Assembly (NCBI GenBank): GCA_040791665.1
Contig: JBFNNX010000026.1
Location: forward strand, 1-64,000
Length of the DNA: 64,000 nt
Origin: Thiodiazotropha sp040791665
GTDB taxonomy: Bacteria > Pseudomonadota > Gammaproteobacteria > Chromatiales > Chromatiaceae
Direction of reading: 5' to 3'
In this document: one piece after another, positions 28,335 to 38,700 of the stretch
How the letters are laid out: each line of letters begins with the position of its first letter
Position numbering within the stretch: the first letter of the stretch is position 1
Notes under the pieces: generated by a model
Told to the model about the DNA's origin: nothing
Database searches by the model: none
The model's input: only the letters and a program-made list of their open reading frames with translations
Translations under genes and position numbers: made by a program

Positions 28335-29330
28335 TTGAACGCAATAGAGGCATCCTGGAGTGGCTGGAATGGCCTGACCCTTTTGTTGCTGCCCCTGTCA
28401 GCGCTCTTCTGCCTGCTCAGCGCTATCCGCCGCCTGTTGTATCGTATCGGTCTGCTGAGCAAAGTTTATCTCGATGTGCCGGTCATTGTAGTCGGTAATA
28501 TCACCGTGGGCGGGACGGGCAAGACACCATTGGTAATCTGGTTGGCTGAAATGGCGCAGCAATTGGGATTCAAGCCGGGTATCGTGACCAGGGGATACGG
28601 CGGGAGTTCGGATCTATGGCCCTGTGAAGTTAAGCAGGATACCTCTGCCGGGCAGGTGGGCGACGAGGCTGTTCTGCTGAGACGGCGAACCGGTTGTCCC
28701 GTTTACGCGGGGCCCGATCGGCCAGCGGCTGCACGACAGTTGCTGATCGATCACCAGTGCGACCTGATTATTTCCGACGATGGTCTACAGCACTATGCAT
28801 TGTCTAGAGATCTGGAGATTGCCGTCATCGATGGGGGACGCCGATTCGGTAACGGTCTCTGTCTGCCGGCCGGGCCTTTGCGTGAAAGAAGGATCCGGCT
28901 TGCCGAAACCGATCTGGTGATCGTCAATGGTATATCGAAGGCGGGTGAATACGGCATGCGTCTGAAGACATCCGATGCTGTCGCATTGAACCGCCGTGGC
29001 GAATCGAAAGCTTTGACGGAATTCAAATCTGATCGGGTGCATGCGGTAGCCGGAATCGGCCATCCGGAGAGATTCTTCAACATGCTGGAAGGGCTCGGAC
29101 TAAAGCTCGAGCGGCATCCTTTTCCCGATCACCACGCCTTCACCCCCGGCGATTTACATCCTTTTTCAAGCCAGACTGTTCTCATGACTGAGAAAGATGC
29201 GGTAAAGTGCGAACTGTTCGCACAACCAAACCACTGGTACGTGCCGGCCATGGCAGAAGTGGATGATGGTTTTGAGGAAGCACTGATGACACTGATGAAA
29301 AGGCTGAATGATGGACAGAAAACTGCTTGA
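28335..29330 (+). CDS. lpxK: Tetraacyldisaccharide 4'-kinase LpxK
   Basis: 331 aa, apparently starting at TTG 28335 with GAGGG about 10 bp upstream. N-terminal membrane helix, then the P-loop VGNITVGGTGKTP and downstream SDDGLQHYALSRD and LPAGPLRE, all typical of LpxK. It phosphorylates the lipid A disaccharide precursor at the inner membrane in the Raetz pathway. It overlaps the Trm112-like gene by 20 bp. Confidence 0.95.
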   Translation: MNAIEASWSGWNGLTLLLLPLSALFCLLSAIRRLLYRIGLLSKVYLDVPVIVVGNITVGGTGKTPLVIWLAEMAQQLGFKPGIVTRGYGGSSDLWPCEVKQDTSAGQVGDEAVLLRRRTGCPVYAGPDRPAAARQLLIDHQCDLIISDDGLQHYALSRDLEIAVIDGGRRFGNGLCLPAGPLRERRIRLAETDLVIVNGISKAGEYGMRLKTSDAVALNRRGESKALTEFKSDRVHAVAGIGHPERFFNMLEGLGLKLERHPFPDHHAFTPGDLHPFSSQTVLMTEKDAVKCELFAQPNHWYVPAMAEVDDGFEEALMTLMKRLNDGQKTA

Positions 29331-29508
29331 TATTCTGGTTTGCCCGCTGTGCAAGGGGAAGCTTACCTATTGGAAAAAAGCCGGCGAGCTTGTCTGTCCC
29401 GTTGACCGGATGGCGTTTCCGATCCGGGATGATATACCCGTCATGCTGGAGGAGGAGGCCAGAAAACTGGCAGAGGACGAAGAGATTACCGCTGAAGGCA
29501 CCAGCTGA
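29311..29508 (+). CDS. ycaR: Trm112/YcaR family protein
   Basis: About 65 aa with the two-cysteine zinc-ribbon remnant ILVCPLCKGKL and ELVCPVDRMAFPIRDDIP that defines the family. It lies between lpxK and kdsB as in E. coli and Pseudomonas. Its role is not firmly known in bacteria. Two ATGs stand in tandem at 29308 and 29311; the second has better spacing from AAGG. Its stop shares one base with the kdsB ATG. Confidence 0.92.
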   Translation: MDRKLLDILVCPLCKGKLTYWKKAGELVCPVDRMAFPIRDDIPVMLEEEARKLAEDEEITAEGTS

Positions 29509-30263
29509 TGCAGTTCAAGGTCGTCATTCCAGCGCGTTATGCCTCCGTTCGGCTTCCCGGCAAACCCTTATTGGAACTGGCGGGTAAACCAATGATTCAG
29601 CATGTTTTCCAACGTGCGGTCGAGAGTGGTGCCGGAGAGGTTGTAATCGCTACGGACGACCAGCGAATTGCCGATATCTGTCGTGGTTTTTCCGCCGATG
29701 TCTGTATGACGTCGGCCGACCACCGCAGTGGATCGGATCGGATAGCAGAAGTGGTATCGATGCGGGGTTGGGCTGACGATGAAATCATCGTCAATCTGCA
29801 AGGTGATGAACCCTGTATGCCGCCCAAGCTACTGCATCAAGTTGCACAAGATATGGACGACCATGAGGCGGCTGCGGTGACGACGCTTTCTACAGGCATC
29901 ACTGATCGTAATAAACTGTTCGATCCCCATGTGGTCAAGGTCGTCACGGACGCCCAAGGTTATGCCCTCTATTTCAGTCGTGCGCCGATTCCCTGGCACA
30001 GAGATGAGTTTATAAACAGCGATACACCCTTGCCGGCTGATATTGGATGTGCCCGACATATCGGCCTCTATGCCTATCGGTCCGGTTATCTCGCCCGATT
30101 CGTCACCCTGGATCATGCTCCAGTAGAGCGTGCGGAGTCGCTGGAGCAACTAAGGGTTCTGTGGCACGGTGACCGGATACATGTCAGCGAGGCATCGGTT
30201 GATCCTGGACACGGTGTCGATACTCACGATGATCTGAAGCTGGTATCCGAATTCCTCGCCTAG
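29508..30263 (+). CDS. kdsB: 3-deoxy-manno-octulosonate cytidylyltransferase KdsB
   Basis: 251 aa with the nucleotidyltransferase start VIPARYASVRLPGKPL, TSADHRSGSDRIAEV and VNLQGDEP. It activates Kdo as CMP-Kdo for attachment to lipid A in the cytoplasm. It is the last gene of the exbB-exbD-lpxK-ycaR-kdsB operon. The following 384 bp carry no gene. Confidence 0.97.
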   Translation: MQFKVVIPARYASVRLPGKPLLELAGKPMIQHVFQRAVESGAGEVVIATDDQRIADICRGFSADVCMTSADHRSGSDRIAEVVSMRGWADDEIIVNLQGDEPCMPPKLLHQVAQDMDDHEAAAVTTLSTGITDRNKLFDPHVVKVVTDAQGYALYFSRAPIPWHRDEFINSDTPLPADIGCARHIGLYAYRSGYLARFVTLDHAPVERAESLEQLRVLWHGDRIHVSEASVDPGHGVDTHDDLKLVSEFLA

Positions 30264-30538
30264 TCATCGCACACCTCAGGTCAGCATCGCAGATCGAAGT
30301 TGAAGAGTCATAGGCATGTGATATAGATTTCTATATTGTCAAGCGAATCCGTCATCCTCATTGTTTAAATTTGTAAACATTATCGACAGTGGTATAAGAA
30401 ATGGGGTATTTCACCCATGTCATGGTAGGAGTTTATCGCCTATTTGTCGGATAATTTTACAGTTGCGTTTGCTTGATCATTATAAAATTGATTAAAAAAA
30501 TTTCTTAACTTATTGTTTTATTAGTATATATTTTTACC

Positions 30539-30555
30539 TGGCACAAACAGTGCTT
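30539..30555 (+). promoter_or_regulatory. Possible sigma-54 promoter of the NarL-type kinase gene
   Basis: TGGCACAAACAGTGCTT has the invariant GG and GC separated by exactly 10 bases, as in -24/-12 promoters, and lies 92 bp before the kinase ATG in an AT-rich, gene-free region (30264-30647). The match around GC (TGCTT instead of TTGCA) is imperfect. Confidence 0.35.
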
Positions 30556-30647
30556 GATTGATAAAAAAATATTGTGATTGAAATCACATTTTACCAATCA
30601 CCGCAGGCAAAGGATTGGGGACAAAATTTTAATGAAGGGCATTGCTG

Positions 30648-31496
30648 ATGACTTTGGTAAAAGATAAGAATCTACAATCTGTGGGGCAATCACTCTTGAC
30701 ACTAACTGCCTCTTCAATTTCGCCGGGATCCCGATCTTCCAACACTTCCACATCGAAATCCGATATGTCTGCAATCGACTCCCGTCACATAACAGGTGTT
30801 TCTGAGCTGCTCGATTTAGCTCGATTCCCGAAAAATCGAATGAGTGTCGAGGAGGAGGAGAAAAAAAGGATATCGAGGGAGCTGCATGACGGTTTAGGAC
30901 AACTACTGACCAGCATGAATCTCCATATCCAACGATGCCTTGATGGATGTAATGATCAAGTCGTCGAAGACATGCTGCATGAAAAACATATCGAGTCCCT
31001 TCATGCGCTCTCGTCCATGGTCAAACAAGCGATGGATGAGGTCAGGACGATTTGCAGTACGATTCGCCCCGCTATCCTGGACGATCTGGGCGTGATAGCA
31101 GCCATCACTTGGCAGTGTCGACAGATATCGCAAATCAGTACCGATTTCGATGTGGTGGCTGAACTCAGTATCGACGAATCGGAGATACCGGAAGAGCTAA
31201 AGACAGTCATCTATCGCATTGTCCAGGAATCCCTGAACAATGCATTGAAATACTCTCAGGCTAAGCAGGTCAAGGTCAGTCTCTGGCATACACATAACGC
31301 CATACAACTGACAGTTGAAGATGATGGTGTCGGTTTTGATCCTGTCGAGATCAAAGACAGACTGGGAATGGGTTTGATGAGTATGCGCGAGAGGGCGGAG
31401 TCGGCAAGCGGAACCCTGAAGGTGAATGCGGAAATTGGACAGGGGGTTAAGATATGTGGTTCGTTTCCTGCAAAAAAGATCGCTCTTAACGGCTGA
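30648..31496 (+). CDS. Cytoplasmic NarL-type sensor histidine kinase
   Basis: 282 aa with no transmembrane helix. A low-complexity Ser/Thr-rich start is followed by HisKA_3 with His80 in RISRELHDGLGQLLTS, and a complete HATPase_c (N-box ESLNNALKYS, DDGVGFDP, LGMGLMSMRERA). This is the class that phosphorylates NarL/LuxR-type regulators. Its partner is almost certainly the convergent gene whose 3' end overlaps it by 11 bp. The ATG at 30648 has AGGG 8 bp upstream. With no sensor domain it may read a cytoplasmic cue or act with another membrane protein. Confidence 0.88.
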   Translation: MTLVKDKNLQSVGQSLLTLTASSISPGSRSSNTSTSKSDMSAIDSRHITGVSELLDLARFPKNRMSVEEEEKKRISRELHDGLGQLLTSMNLHIQRCLDGCNDQVVEDMLHEKHIESLHALSSMVKQAMDEVRTICSTIRPAILDDLGVIAAITWQCRQISQISTDFDVVAELSIDESEIPEELKTVIYRIVQESLNNALKYSQAKQVKVSLWHTHNAIQLTVEDDGVGFDPVEIKDRLGMGLMSMRERAESASGTLKVNAEIGQGVKICGSFPAKKIALNG

Positions 31497-32154
31497 TAAT
31501 TCCCTTATCCAGCGCGTAAGTCGTTAATGCCGAAACACTGTGTAGGTCGAGCTTCTTCATCAGATTTGCCCTATGCTTTTCCACAGTCTTCACGCTGATA
31601 CAGAGATATTCCGCCATGCTTTTATTGGTGTGGCCCTCGGCAATTAGTTTTAGGATTTGCCGCTCTCTTTGGGTAACCGTATCCCAACGCGTTACCGGCT
31701 CCTGACTGATATTGTTTGTATTCAGATAGCTGTTGACCACCTTTTCAGTGATTTCCGCGCTCAAGTAGGTCTTGCCGCTCAACACGCGTTCTGCGGCCGT
31801 CATCAGTTCGTTCTGAGTGGCATCTTTCAATACATAACCATTGGCGCCGGCTTTCAGGCTGGCCAATACATACTCTTCTTCGTTATGCACTGTCAGAACC
31901 AATGTTTTTATATCCGGCATCCGTTCTTTTATTTCGCGTATTGCATCCATACCATTGAGGCCTGGCATATTCAGATCCATGATCACGAGGTCGGGTTTGA
32001 GGTCGATCACTCGGCGTATTGCGTCGCGGCCGTTATCGGCCTCTCCAATTACGTCAAACTGAGGGTTGGAGGTCAACAGTGCCTTTAGACCGGCGCGCAA
32101 AATATTGTGGTCTTCGGCTATGACGATTGTTTTATTATCCGTATTCACTGTCAT
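31486..32154 (-). CDS. NarL/LuxR-family response regulator
   Basis: 222 aa. Receiver domain with phosphoacceptor Asp60 (DLVIMDLNMPGLNG) and Lys in GYVLKDATQNEL, then a LuxR HTH (RERQILKLIAEGHTNKSMAE, SVKTVEKHRANLMKKL). It is tail-to-tail with the kinase and overlaps its coding end by 11 bp. Its 5' end faces the large secreted-protein operon beginning at 32729, which makes that operon a candidate target (inference). An in-frame TTG at 32187 is a less likely start than the ATG at 32154; the Shine-Dalgarno is weak. Confidence 0.9.
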   Translation of the reverse strand: MTVNTDNKTIVIAEDHNILRAGLKALLTSNPQFDVIGEADNGRDAIRRVIDLKPDLVIMDLNMPGLNGMDAIREIKERMPDIKTLVLTVHNEEEYVLASLKAGANGYVLKDATQNELMTAAERVLSGKTYLSAEITEKVVNSYLNTNNISQEPVTRWDTVTQRERQILKLIAEGHTNKSMAEYLCISVKTVEKHRANLMKKLDLHSVSALTTYALDKGIISR

Positions 32155-32317
32155 TTGAAATCGGTCTTCAACCCATAAATGATTCAATAGCGTAATGTAA
32201 TCTGATTTTCGCTTTCAACTAAGTTTAGGTCTGATTGGTAGCGATGCAAATTTCAATGGTTATTTTTCCAAAAAATGACTTTGCAGTTTCAACAGATCCA
32301 CCATTACATAAAATAGA

Positions 32318-32426
32318 CTTTGAATAAACCCTGCTGGTGACTACGGAGAATGATTGGCGGCAAATCATACTAATTTCACCACTGAAGGGCAGGCTGATTT
32401 CGTTATTTCAATCAGCAGGTTTTTTT
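32318..32426 (+). ncRNA. Candidate small RNA or attenuator ending in an intrinsic terminator
   Basis: No plus-strand gene ends here, yet a strong terminator (GCTGATT 32393-32399 with AATCAGC 32410-32416, then seven T's at 32420-32426) is present. Upstream are a TTGCAG / TACATA promoter-like pair (32281, 32305; 18-bp spacing), a long-range stem TGGTGA 32335-32340 with TCACCA 32376-32381, and a hairpin TGATT/AATCA inside it. CCTGC at 32330 can pair with GCAGG at 32389 or with the terminator arm, so alternative folds are possible. It matches no RNA family I can name. Confidence 0.35.
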
Positions 32427-32501
32427 GTCGCGCAATCATTTTTTTATCGCAAAAACAGGTTAATTACGTTCCTCAAAAATGACTCTAAATCCTATTAAAT
32501 A

Positions 32502-32529
32502 AACCCTACCTTCCGGGGTAGGGTTTTTG
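32502..32529. terminator. Bidirectional hairpin terminator
   Basis: AAACCCTACC / GGTAGGGTTT, a perfect 10-bp stem with loop TTCCGG, followed by T's and preceded by A's so that it can act on both strands. It lies between the candidate small RNA and the large secreted-protein gene. Confidence 0.7.
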
Positions 32530-32542
32530 CTCCTGACAAAAT

Positions 32543-32728
32543 ACTCAATCGTCTCCTGTGCGGGTAGGAGATTGAGTAGAAAAAAAGCGTAGTTTCACGC
32601 AAAGACCCTATATATGTGGCGATGTAGACTTTGTGCCAAGTACTGGTAAAGGGGCTGGCGTGTCCGGATTGCCAGATAGTCAAGTCCCAGGAAAGTTGAA
32701 TGACCATTAGGGGTCTGGAGAAAAAACC
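32543..32728 (+). promoter_or_regulatory. Structured 5' leader of the giant secreted-protein gene
   Basis: Several stems stand in a row: TACTCAATC / GATTGAGTA (32543-32551, 32571-32579) with an inner TCCT/AGGA, then CTGGC / GCCAG near 32653-32673, then GACC / GGTC near 32701-32714 just before the start codon. CACGCAAAGACC near 32597 and GTCCGGATTGCCAGA near 32660 distantly recall parts of the c-di-GMP (GEMM) riboswitch, but the first GEMM hairpin is not evident, so I do not name it. Confidence 0.3.
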
Positions 32729-35700
32729 ATGATAAACAAGCATCAGGGTTATAAGTGCAGAAGCGTAGTGACTTTGTTTGTGCTGTCATTGCTATTTCTG
32801 TCTACGAACGTTAGTGCGGGTGATGTCACGCTCAATGTAGTTGGACCTGATGGCGCAGCTGTGCCGGGTTTTCGCTATATCTTTCAGGAAGACACAACCT
32901 ATCCTGTCGACCCCAACAATCCTGCGACGACTGCTGATGGCCTCTTGTCATTGGGTTTTCATGCGAGTAACCATCCTCCAGCCACTCGAGATGTGGCGGG
33001 TCAGGCTGAAAACCTGAGCGGCAATGAAGATACTAATTCAATCACTATCACTGGGCTGCCGGATACGCGTTACTATGTTTCGGTACTGCCTTATGGCGGT
33101 CACAGCATCAGTGGCGCCCCCATAGAAGTGGTACCAGGTCCAAATGAACTGACTGTGACCGTACAGCCCCATCCGATCCCCACAGCTCAGATCTCGATCT
33201 ATCTGTTTGAGGACAACCATCCCATCAACGGTGTGCCCGATCTCCCTCAAGAGGCCAACGACGGCAGTGTTGACTGGACCCGGTTCTCGCTGTTTCTGGA
33301 AGAGCCGGGCGGTCGTTACGGCATCGCGGGCGGCCAGGTGATTCAGGATGCCTTCGGGAATCCGCTTGGTACCGTCTATGATCAACATTGCCTTGCTGAT
33401 GGATCGCCTGCCTACCTGCGTGATGGTGCCGGCAATATCGTGATCATTGGTGGTGAGCCAGTACTTTTAATCGATCACTTCTGCTTCGATGCCGAAGGGA
33501 ATCCTATCGTGCTCGAAATGGGTGACGGCACCATGCACCCCAACCCCGATGGCACTTTGACCGTAAAAAATATCGCGCCGGGTAAATACGGTGTCGTGAT
33601 CATCCCTCCCACCGATCCCAACGACAATATCGGTTGGCAGCAGACCAGCACCATCGAAGGCAGCAAGGTCATCGATGCCTGGGTCAAGGCCAATGAACCG
33701 CCGGTCTTTGTCGAGTTCGGACTGCCGGGGCCCCATGTGTTCGTCGGTTTTGTAAAAGCTACAGTCGATGGCGGTGTGCCAGGTGCGCCAGGTCCGCAAC
33801 CGGGTGAGCAGATAGCCACCGTGAGCGGCACTGTCACTGACATGCATATGTCGCGTGTCACACGCCAACCGACATTCGAGTTTTTTTCCGGTCGACCGTT
33901 CCCGGGTTGCTGGGTTGGTATCAACCAAGTGGATGCGGCCGGTGCCCTGGGCCAGGGTATCGAAGCAGCCCCCTGTGATGGGGATAGCGGTTTCTCGTTT
34001 GATCTGCCTCCGGGCAGCTATCAGCTGGCGATCTGGGATGCAAACCTGGATGTGGTCTTCGCCGCAAATCCGTTCAGCGTGGATTCCACAGGTGGTACGT
34101 GTAATGGCGGCAATAGCTGCGCCTTCGGTGAAGTGGCCGTTTTCAACTGGTTTACCCGTCTGAACACCGGCGTTTTCCTGGACGAAGACTTGGATGGTTT
34201 CTGGGACCAGGGAGAACCAGGGCTTGGCAACGGTGAACGGGGTATCGGCCCCGAGAGCCAGGATGTGAGCCTGCGCTGGCGCGATGGTAGCGTCTATCAG
34301 AACTTCCCCACCGACCACGAGGGTCTTGCGCCATTCGACGAGGTCTTCCCCTTCTTCCATTGGCTGGTGGCTGAGGTCAGCTTTGCCAACAAGAAGGCGA
34401 CCGGTGCCACCTTTGTGGTCGACGCGGGTGGTCCAGTGGATACTGCCAACGGTGATTTTCCCGGTTTTGGTGAATTGAATCCCCAACCTCAGTTCTGTAC
34501 GCCGGCGATTGCCGCAAATGCGGAAGATCCCAACTTTGGATGTACCCCAGGTGATGCGCTGATCAATCCAAACACCACTGACAACCTGTCGCGTACGGAA
34601 ACCGGTGCGGTGCTGACCCAGGGCTTCCAGGGCTTCCTCGGCCAGACCAGCGTGATGCAGTTCGGTAAGGTGGATTACATCGGAATTACGCCACCCTACA
34701 GCGATGGCACTGGATTCCATCCGCCTGAGTTTGTCGGTGAGAATGGCGGTATCTCCGGTATGGTCTTCTATGCCACCACCCGAGCGGAAAACGAACCGCA
34801 ATTTGCCGCCGCAGAGGAGTGGGAGCCGGGCGTGCCCAGGGTTCAGTTGGCCCTCTATGCCGACGGCGATATCAACTGTCCCGCCCTCGCTGGTCAGGTG
34901 AATTGTGACATCGACTGGAATAACGATGGCACTTTGGATCCCGACGATGGTGTGGTCGAGGACATTAATGGTGAGGCCGGTATACAGTATGCCGATGTGG
35001 ACAACCATCCGTTCGGTTTTGCCGAGGGTGGAGCACCCGGTCCTGAGGATATCGACAGAAACGGCAATGGTGCGTTTGATCTGGGTGACGCCCTGCAAGT
35101 GACCTGGACCGACAGCTGGGACGATAGCCTGCCCGAAGGCTGTCAAGGCCTGAACAATATCCCGGGTATCCCTGTCGAGCCGCCTATTACTGATGAACGC
35201 TGCTTCGACGGACTGCGCAACTTCAATCAGGTCAGGCCTGGTGTCTTCGATGGCGGATTCGCCTTTGAAGAGTATGACATGGACTACCTGGCAAGCCTGG
35301 GTAACCAGAGTGGTAACGTCACCATCCTGAACAACTTCTTTGCGGATCGAATTGCAGCCGTAAGCACGGTTGCTGCCGCAACCGGAAAGGCGCTTGAACT
35401 GCCCGAGCAATGGATTCTCCCCGGTGACTATATTGTCGAGATGGCGACACCTCCGGGTTATGAAAGCCTCAAAGAGGAGCATAAGAACGTCGATTTCGGT
35501 GACGAATATACGCCCTCACTGCAGGCGCTACCCGTGGCCTGTGTGGGCGACCCCCATACGGTGCCTCAGTACCTGACCATGGTGACCAGGGATGGCAGCG
35601 GTACCGATCCGGGCGACGGCAGTAACCTGGTTGATGCCGCGCTGCTGGGCAACGAGGGTGTGTTTGCGCCGTTCGCCAATGAGACGCGTCCCAGTTGCGA

Positions 35701-38700
35701 TCGCAAGCTGGTGCCGCTCTCATCCGGTCAGAACGCTGCCGCTGAGTTCTTCCTCATGACGCATGTACCGCTTGCCGGCAATGTGTCAGGCGTGATCCTC
35801 AACGACCTGGCCAACGAGTTCAATCCGAACTCTCCGGCCTTTGGCGAGAAGTTCGCGCCGCGTAACGTGCCGATCTCCTTCTATGACTGGAACGGCAACG
35901 AGGTCAATCGCGTCTATGCGGATCAGTACGGCCGTTACAACCTGATGGTGCCCTCGACCTCCACGGCGAATCTGGGGATTCCGTCGGGTATGTCACCCAA
36001 CATGCTGGTCTCCTGTATGAATGATGCGGGACCGATCGACAATCCCGCTTATTTGGTCGATGCCGATAATGACGGACTTGACGACAACACGGGTGCGCCC
36101 GCCAAGATCGTCGATCCGAACTTCAAGACCCAGTACAGCCAGTTCTGCTACACCTTCCAGTACATGCCTGGTGTGATCACCTATCTGGATACGCCCGTGG
36201 TACCGGTTGCCGCACATGCGGACAGGGAGACCTTCCCACTGGATTGTGAGCAGACCGACAATACGCCCATGATATCGTCAGTCACCCGGACGAGCGGCCT
36301 GCCTGGTCCCTTCGGTCTGGTCGGCGATACCATTCGCATCAATTCAATGGGTATGGTGGATGTGCCCAATCCCTATTGGGATGGTGTGATACCTGCGGAG
36401 AAGCTGATAACGCGTGACTACAGCTTCAATCCAGGTATTCCAGGTATGGAATCGCGGGCATTCCTCATCGATCTGGACGATCCCACAGTGCCCATCGAGC
36501 TCTCTTCCTACAGCGCTCGAAACGAGGATTTTATTGAGGGCACTATCCCCGCAGTCGGTCCAGGTGAGTATCAGGTCATGGTCTCCAATGGTGATGTCAG
36601 TTCACCGGTAGGTGTCACAATGACCGTGGGTGTGGATGTGGCCGGTCTGGGTGAACGTGCCCCCAGGGCAAATTACAGTGCTGCAAACCAGGAAGCCACC
36701 ACGTCAGCGGTCTGGCGCGTGCCCGGTGATTTCGCCACCATTCAGGAGGCGATTGGCGATCCGGTCAACAATCCAACTGGACCTTCCGCCGCCGCTGGTG
36801 ACCTGATTCTCGTTGCCCCGGGTGACTATGACGAGATGGTGATCATGTGGAAACCGGTCAAGCTGCAAGGTTGGGGTGCCGGTGCGGTTGCCCTGAATGC
36901 CAGACAGGTACCCACCGAAAAGGTTGCCAACTGGCGTAATCTGGCCACCACCCTGGAGTCCAATGGCTCGATCTCGCTCCTACCGGGTCAGGCCCTGGCG
37001 CCTTTCGGTTTCCCCGGCCTGGGTGCGCAACTCTTCCCGACGGAAGAGGGTGCGGGTATCTTCGTGGCCGGCACCAACAGCGGTGGCAACCGTTTCGGCC
37101 ATCCCAGGAATCGTGGTGCCCGTATCGATGGTTTCACCATAATCGGTGCCAGCACCGGCGGTGGCATTGTCGCCAACGGCTATAACCAGTGGTTGAATAT
37201 CTCCAACAATAAGATCACCGCCAACTCCGGTTTCTACGGTGGCGGTATCCGTGTCGGTCATCCTCAGTTGACCCATGAGATCGAGACTGAAGACGATCCT
37301 GATTTCATTGAGGAGAATGACAACTATGCGGTAGGGACTCTGGTCTATACCGACAGCCGAAACGACCGCGTCAATATCCATCACAACCTGGTACAGAAGA
37401 ACGGTGTCCTGAACGGTTCGGGTGCCGGTATCTCGCTCAATACAGGCGCTGACGCCTACCGGGTGAGAAACAACTGGGTATGCGGTAACTTCGCTCAAGG
37501 TAACGGCGCCGGTATCGCCCATCTGGGTCTCAACCGGGGCGGCATCATTGAAGACAACATGATTATCTTCAATGAGTCCTTCCAACAGACACCGGGAACC
37601 TCGCCGGATGGCGGCGGTATCTATATCGCCGGTCAACCTGCGCTGGTACCTGAGGCAGAGACAAACCTGATGCTGTCACCCGGTACCGGTAACGTGACCG
37701 TCGACGCCAACATTATTCGCGGTAACCTGGCAGGTGCCGGCGATGGCGGCGGCATCAGCATCACCAGTGTCAATGGACAGGATATCCCGCAGAGTCGTTT
37801 TGCTGCAGATGGCGAAGAGAGCGATGAATGGATCAGAGGCCGCTGGTACGGCGTCAACCTGTTCAACAACATGGTCAATAACAACGTGGCAGGTGTGGCC
37901 GGTGGCGGTGTATCGATACTCGACTCCCCGAAGGTTGTGATTCGCAACAACACGGTGGCGAGAAACGATTCGACCTCGACCGGTTCCCAGGCCTTTGCCG
38001 ATCCGGCCAATCCGAATGAGTCGCAACCGTTGCCGGCGGGTATCGTATCGCGGACCCATAGTAATGATATGGCGCAGGTTATGGCGCTCGCGATCGACTC
38101 CTATGATGAGGATGATAATCCGGCGCCGGGCGCAATGACGCTGAACGCAACATACAGCAACCCAACATTGCGTGACACCATCGTCTATCACAACCGCTCG
38201 TTCTACTGGTCCAACAACGGCGATCCGACGCAGCTCAATGGCGGTCTGCTGCCAGACTGTACCGGTTGTGCGCTGACGGACTATGAGGCCTATACCAATG
38301 ATATGGGTGTTGTAACGGGTGTTACAGAGAGCCTGACAGATCTGCTGAGACCCCGTTACTGTCTGCTCCAGGATGGTACCGAATACGACACGGTCAGCGG
38401 TACAAACGAGCTGATTACCGGTGATGTGGGATTTGTCAATCCGGTCTACAACGAAGCGACAGACAGTCTGCTGTTCCCCGAGTTCAAGGTGATACAGGCA
38501 GCCGGCGCCTTCGATGAGGGCGGCAACTTCCTGCAGGTCAGTTTCGGTCCTGTCACGCTGGTTGATTCCCTCGGTGCGCTTTATGACTATCACCTGGCGG
38601 CAGGCAATCAGGCTGACAACCAGGGTGGTCCCACCGGTGGCAGCCGTACACAGGTCGATTTCGACAATGATCCAAGACCCGCCACGGGTTCTGATATCGG

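Noticed and set aside
32543..32728. A firm GEMM (c-di-GMP-I) riboswitch call
   Set aside because: Only short segments match; the first conserved hairpin and its tetraloop could not be found, so it is left as a structured leader.
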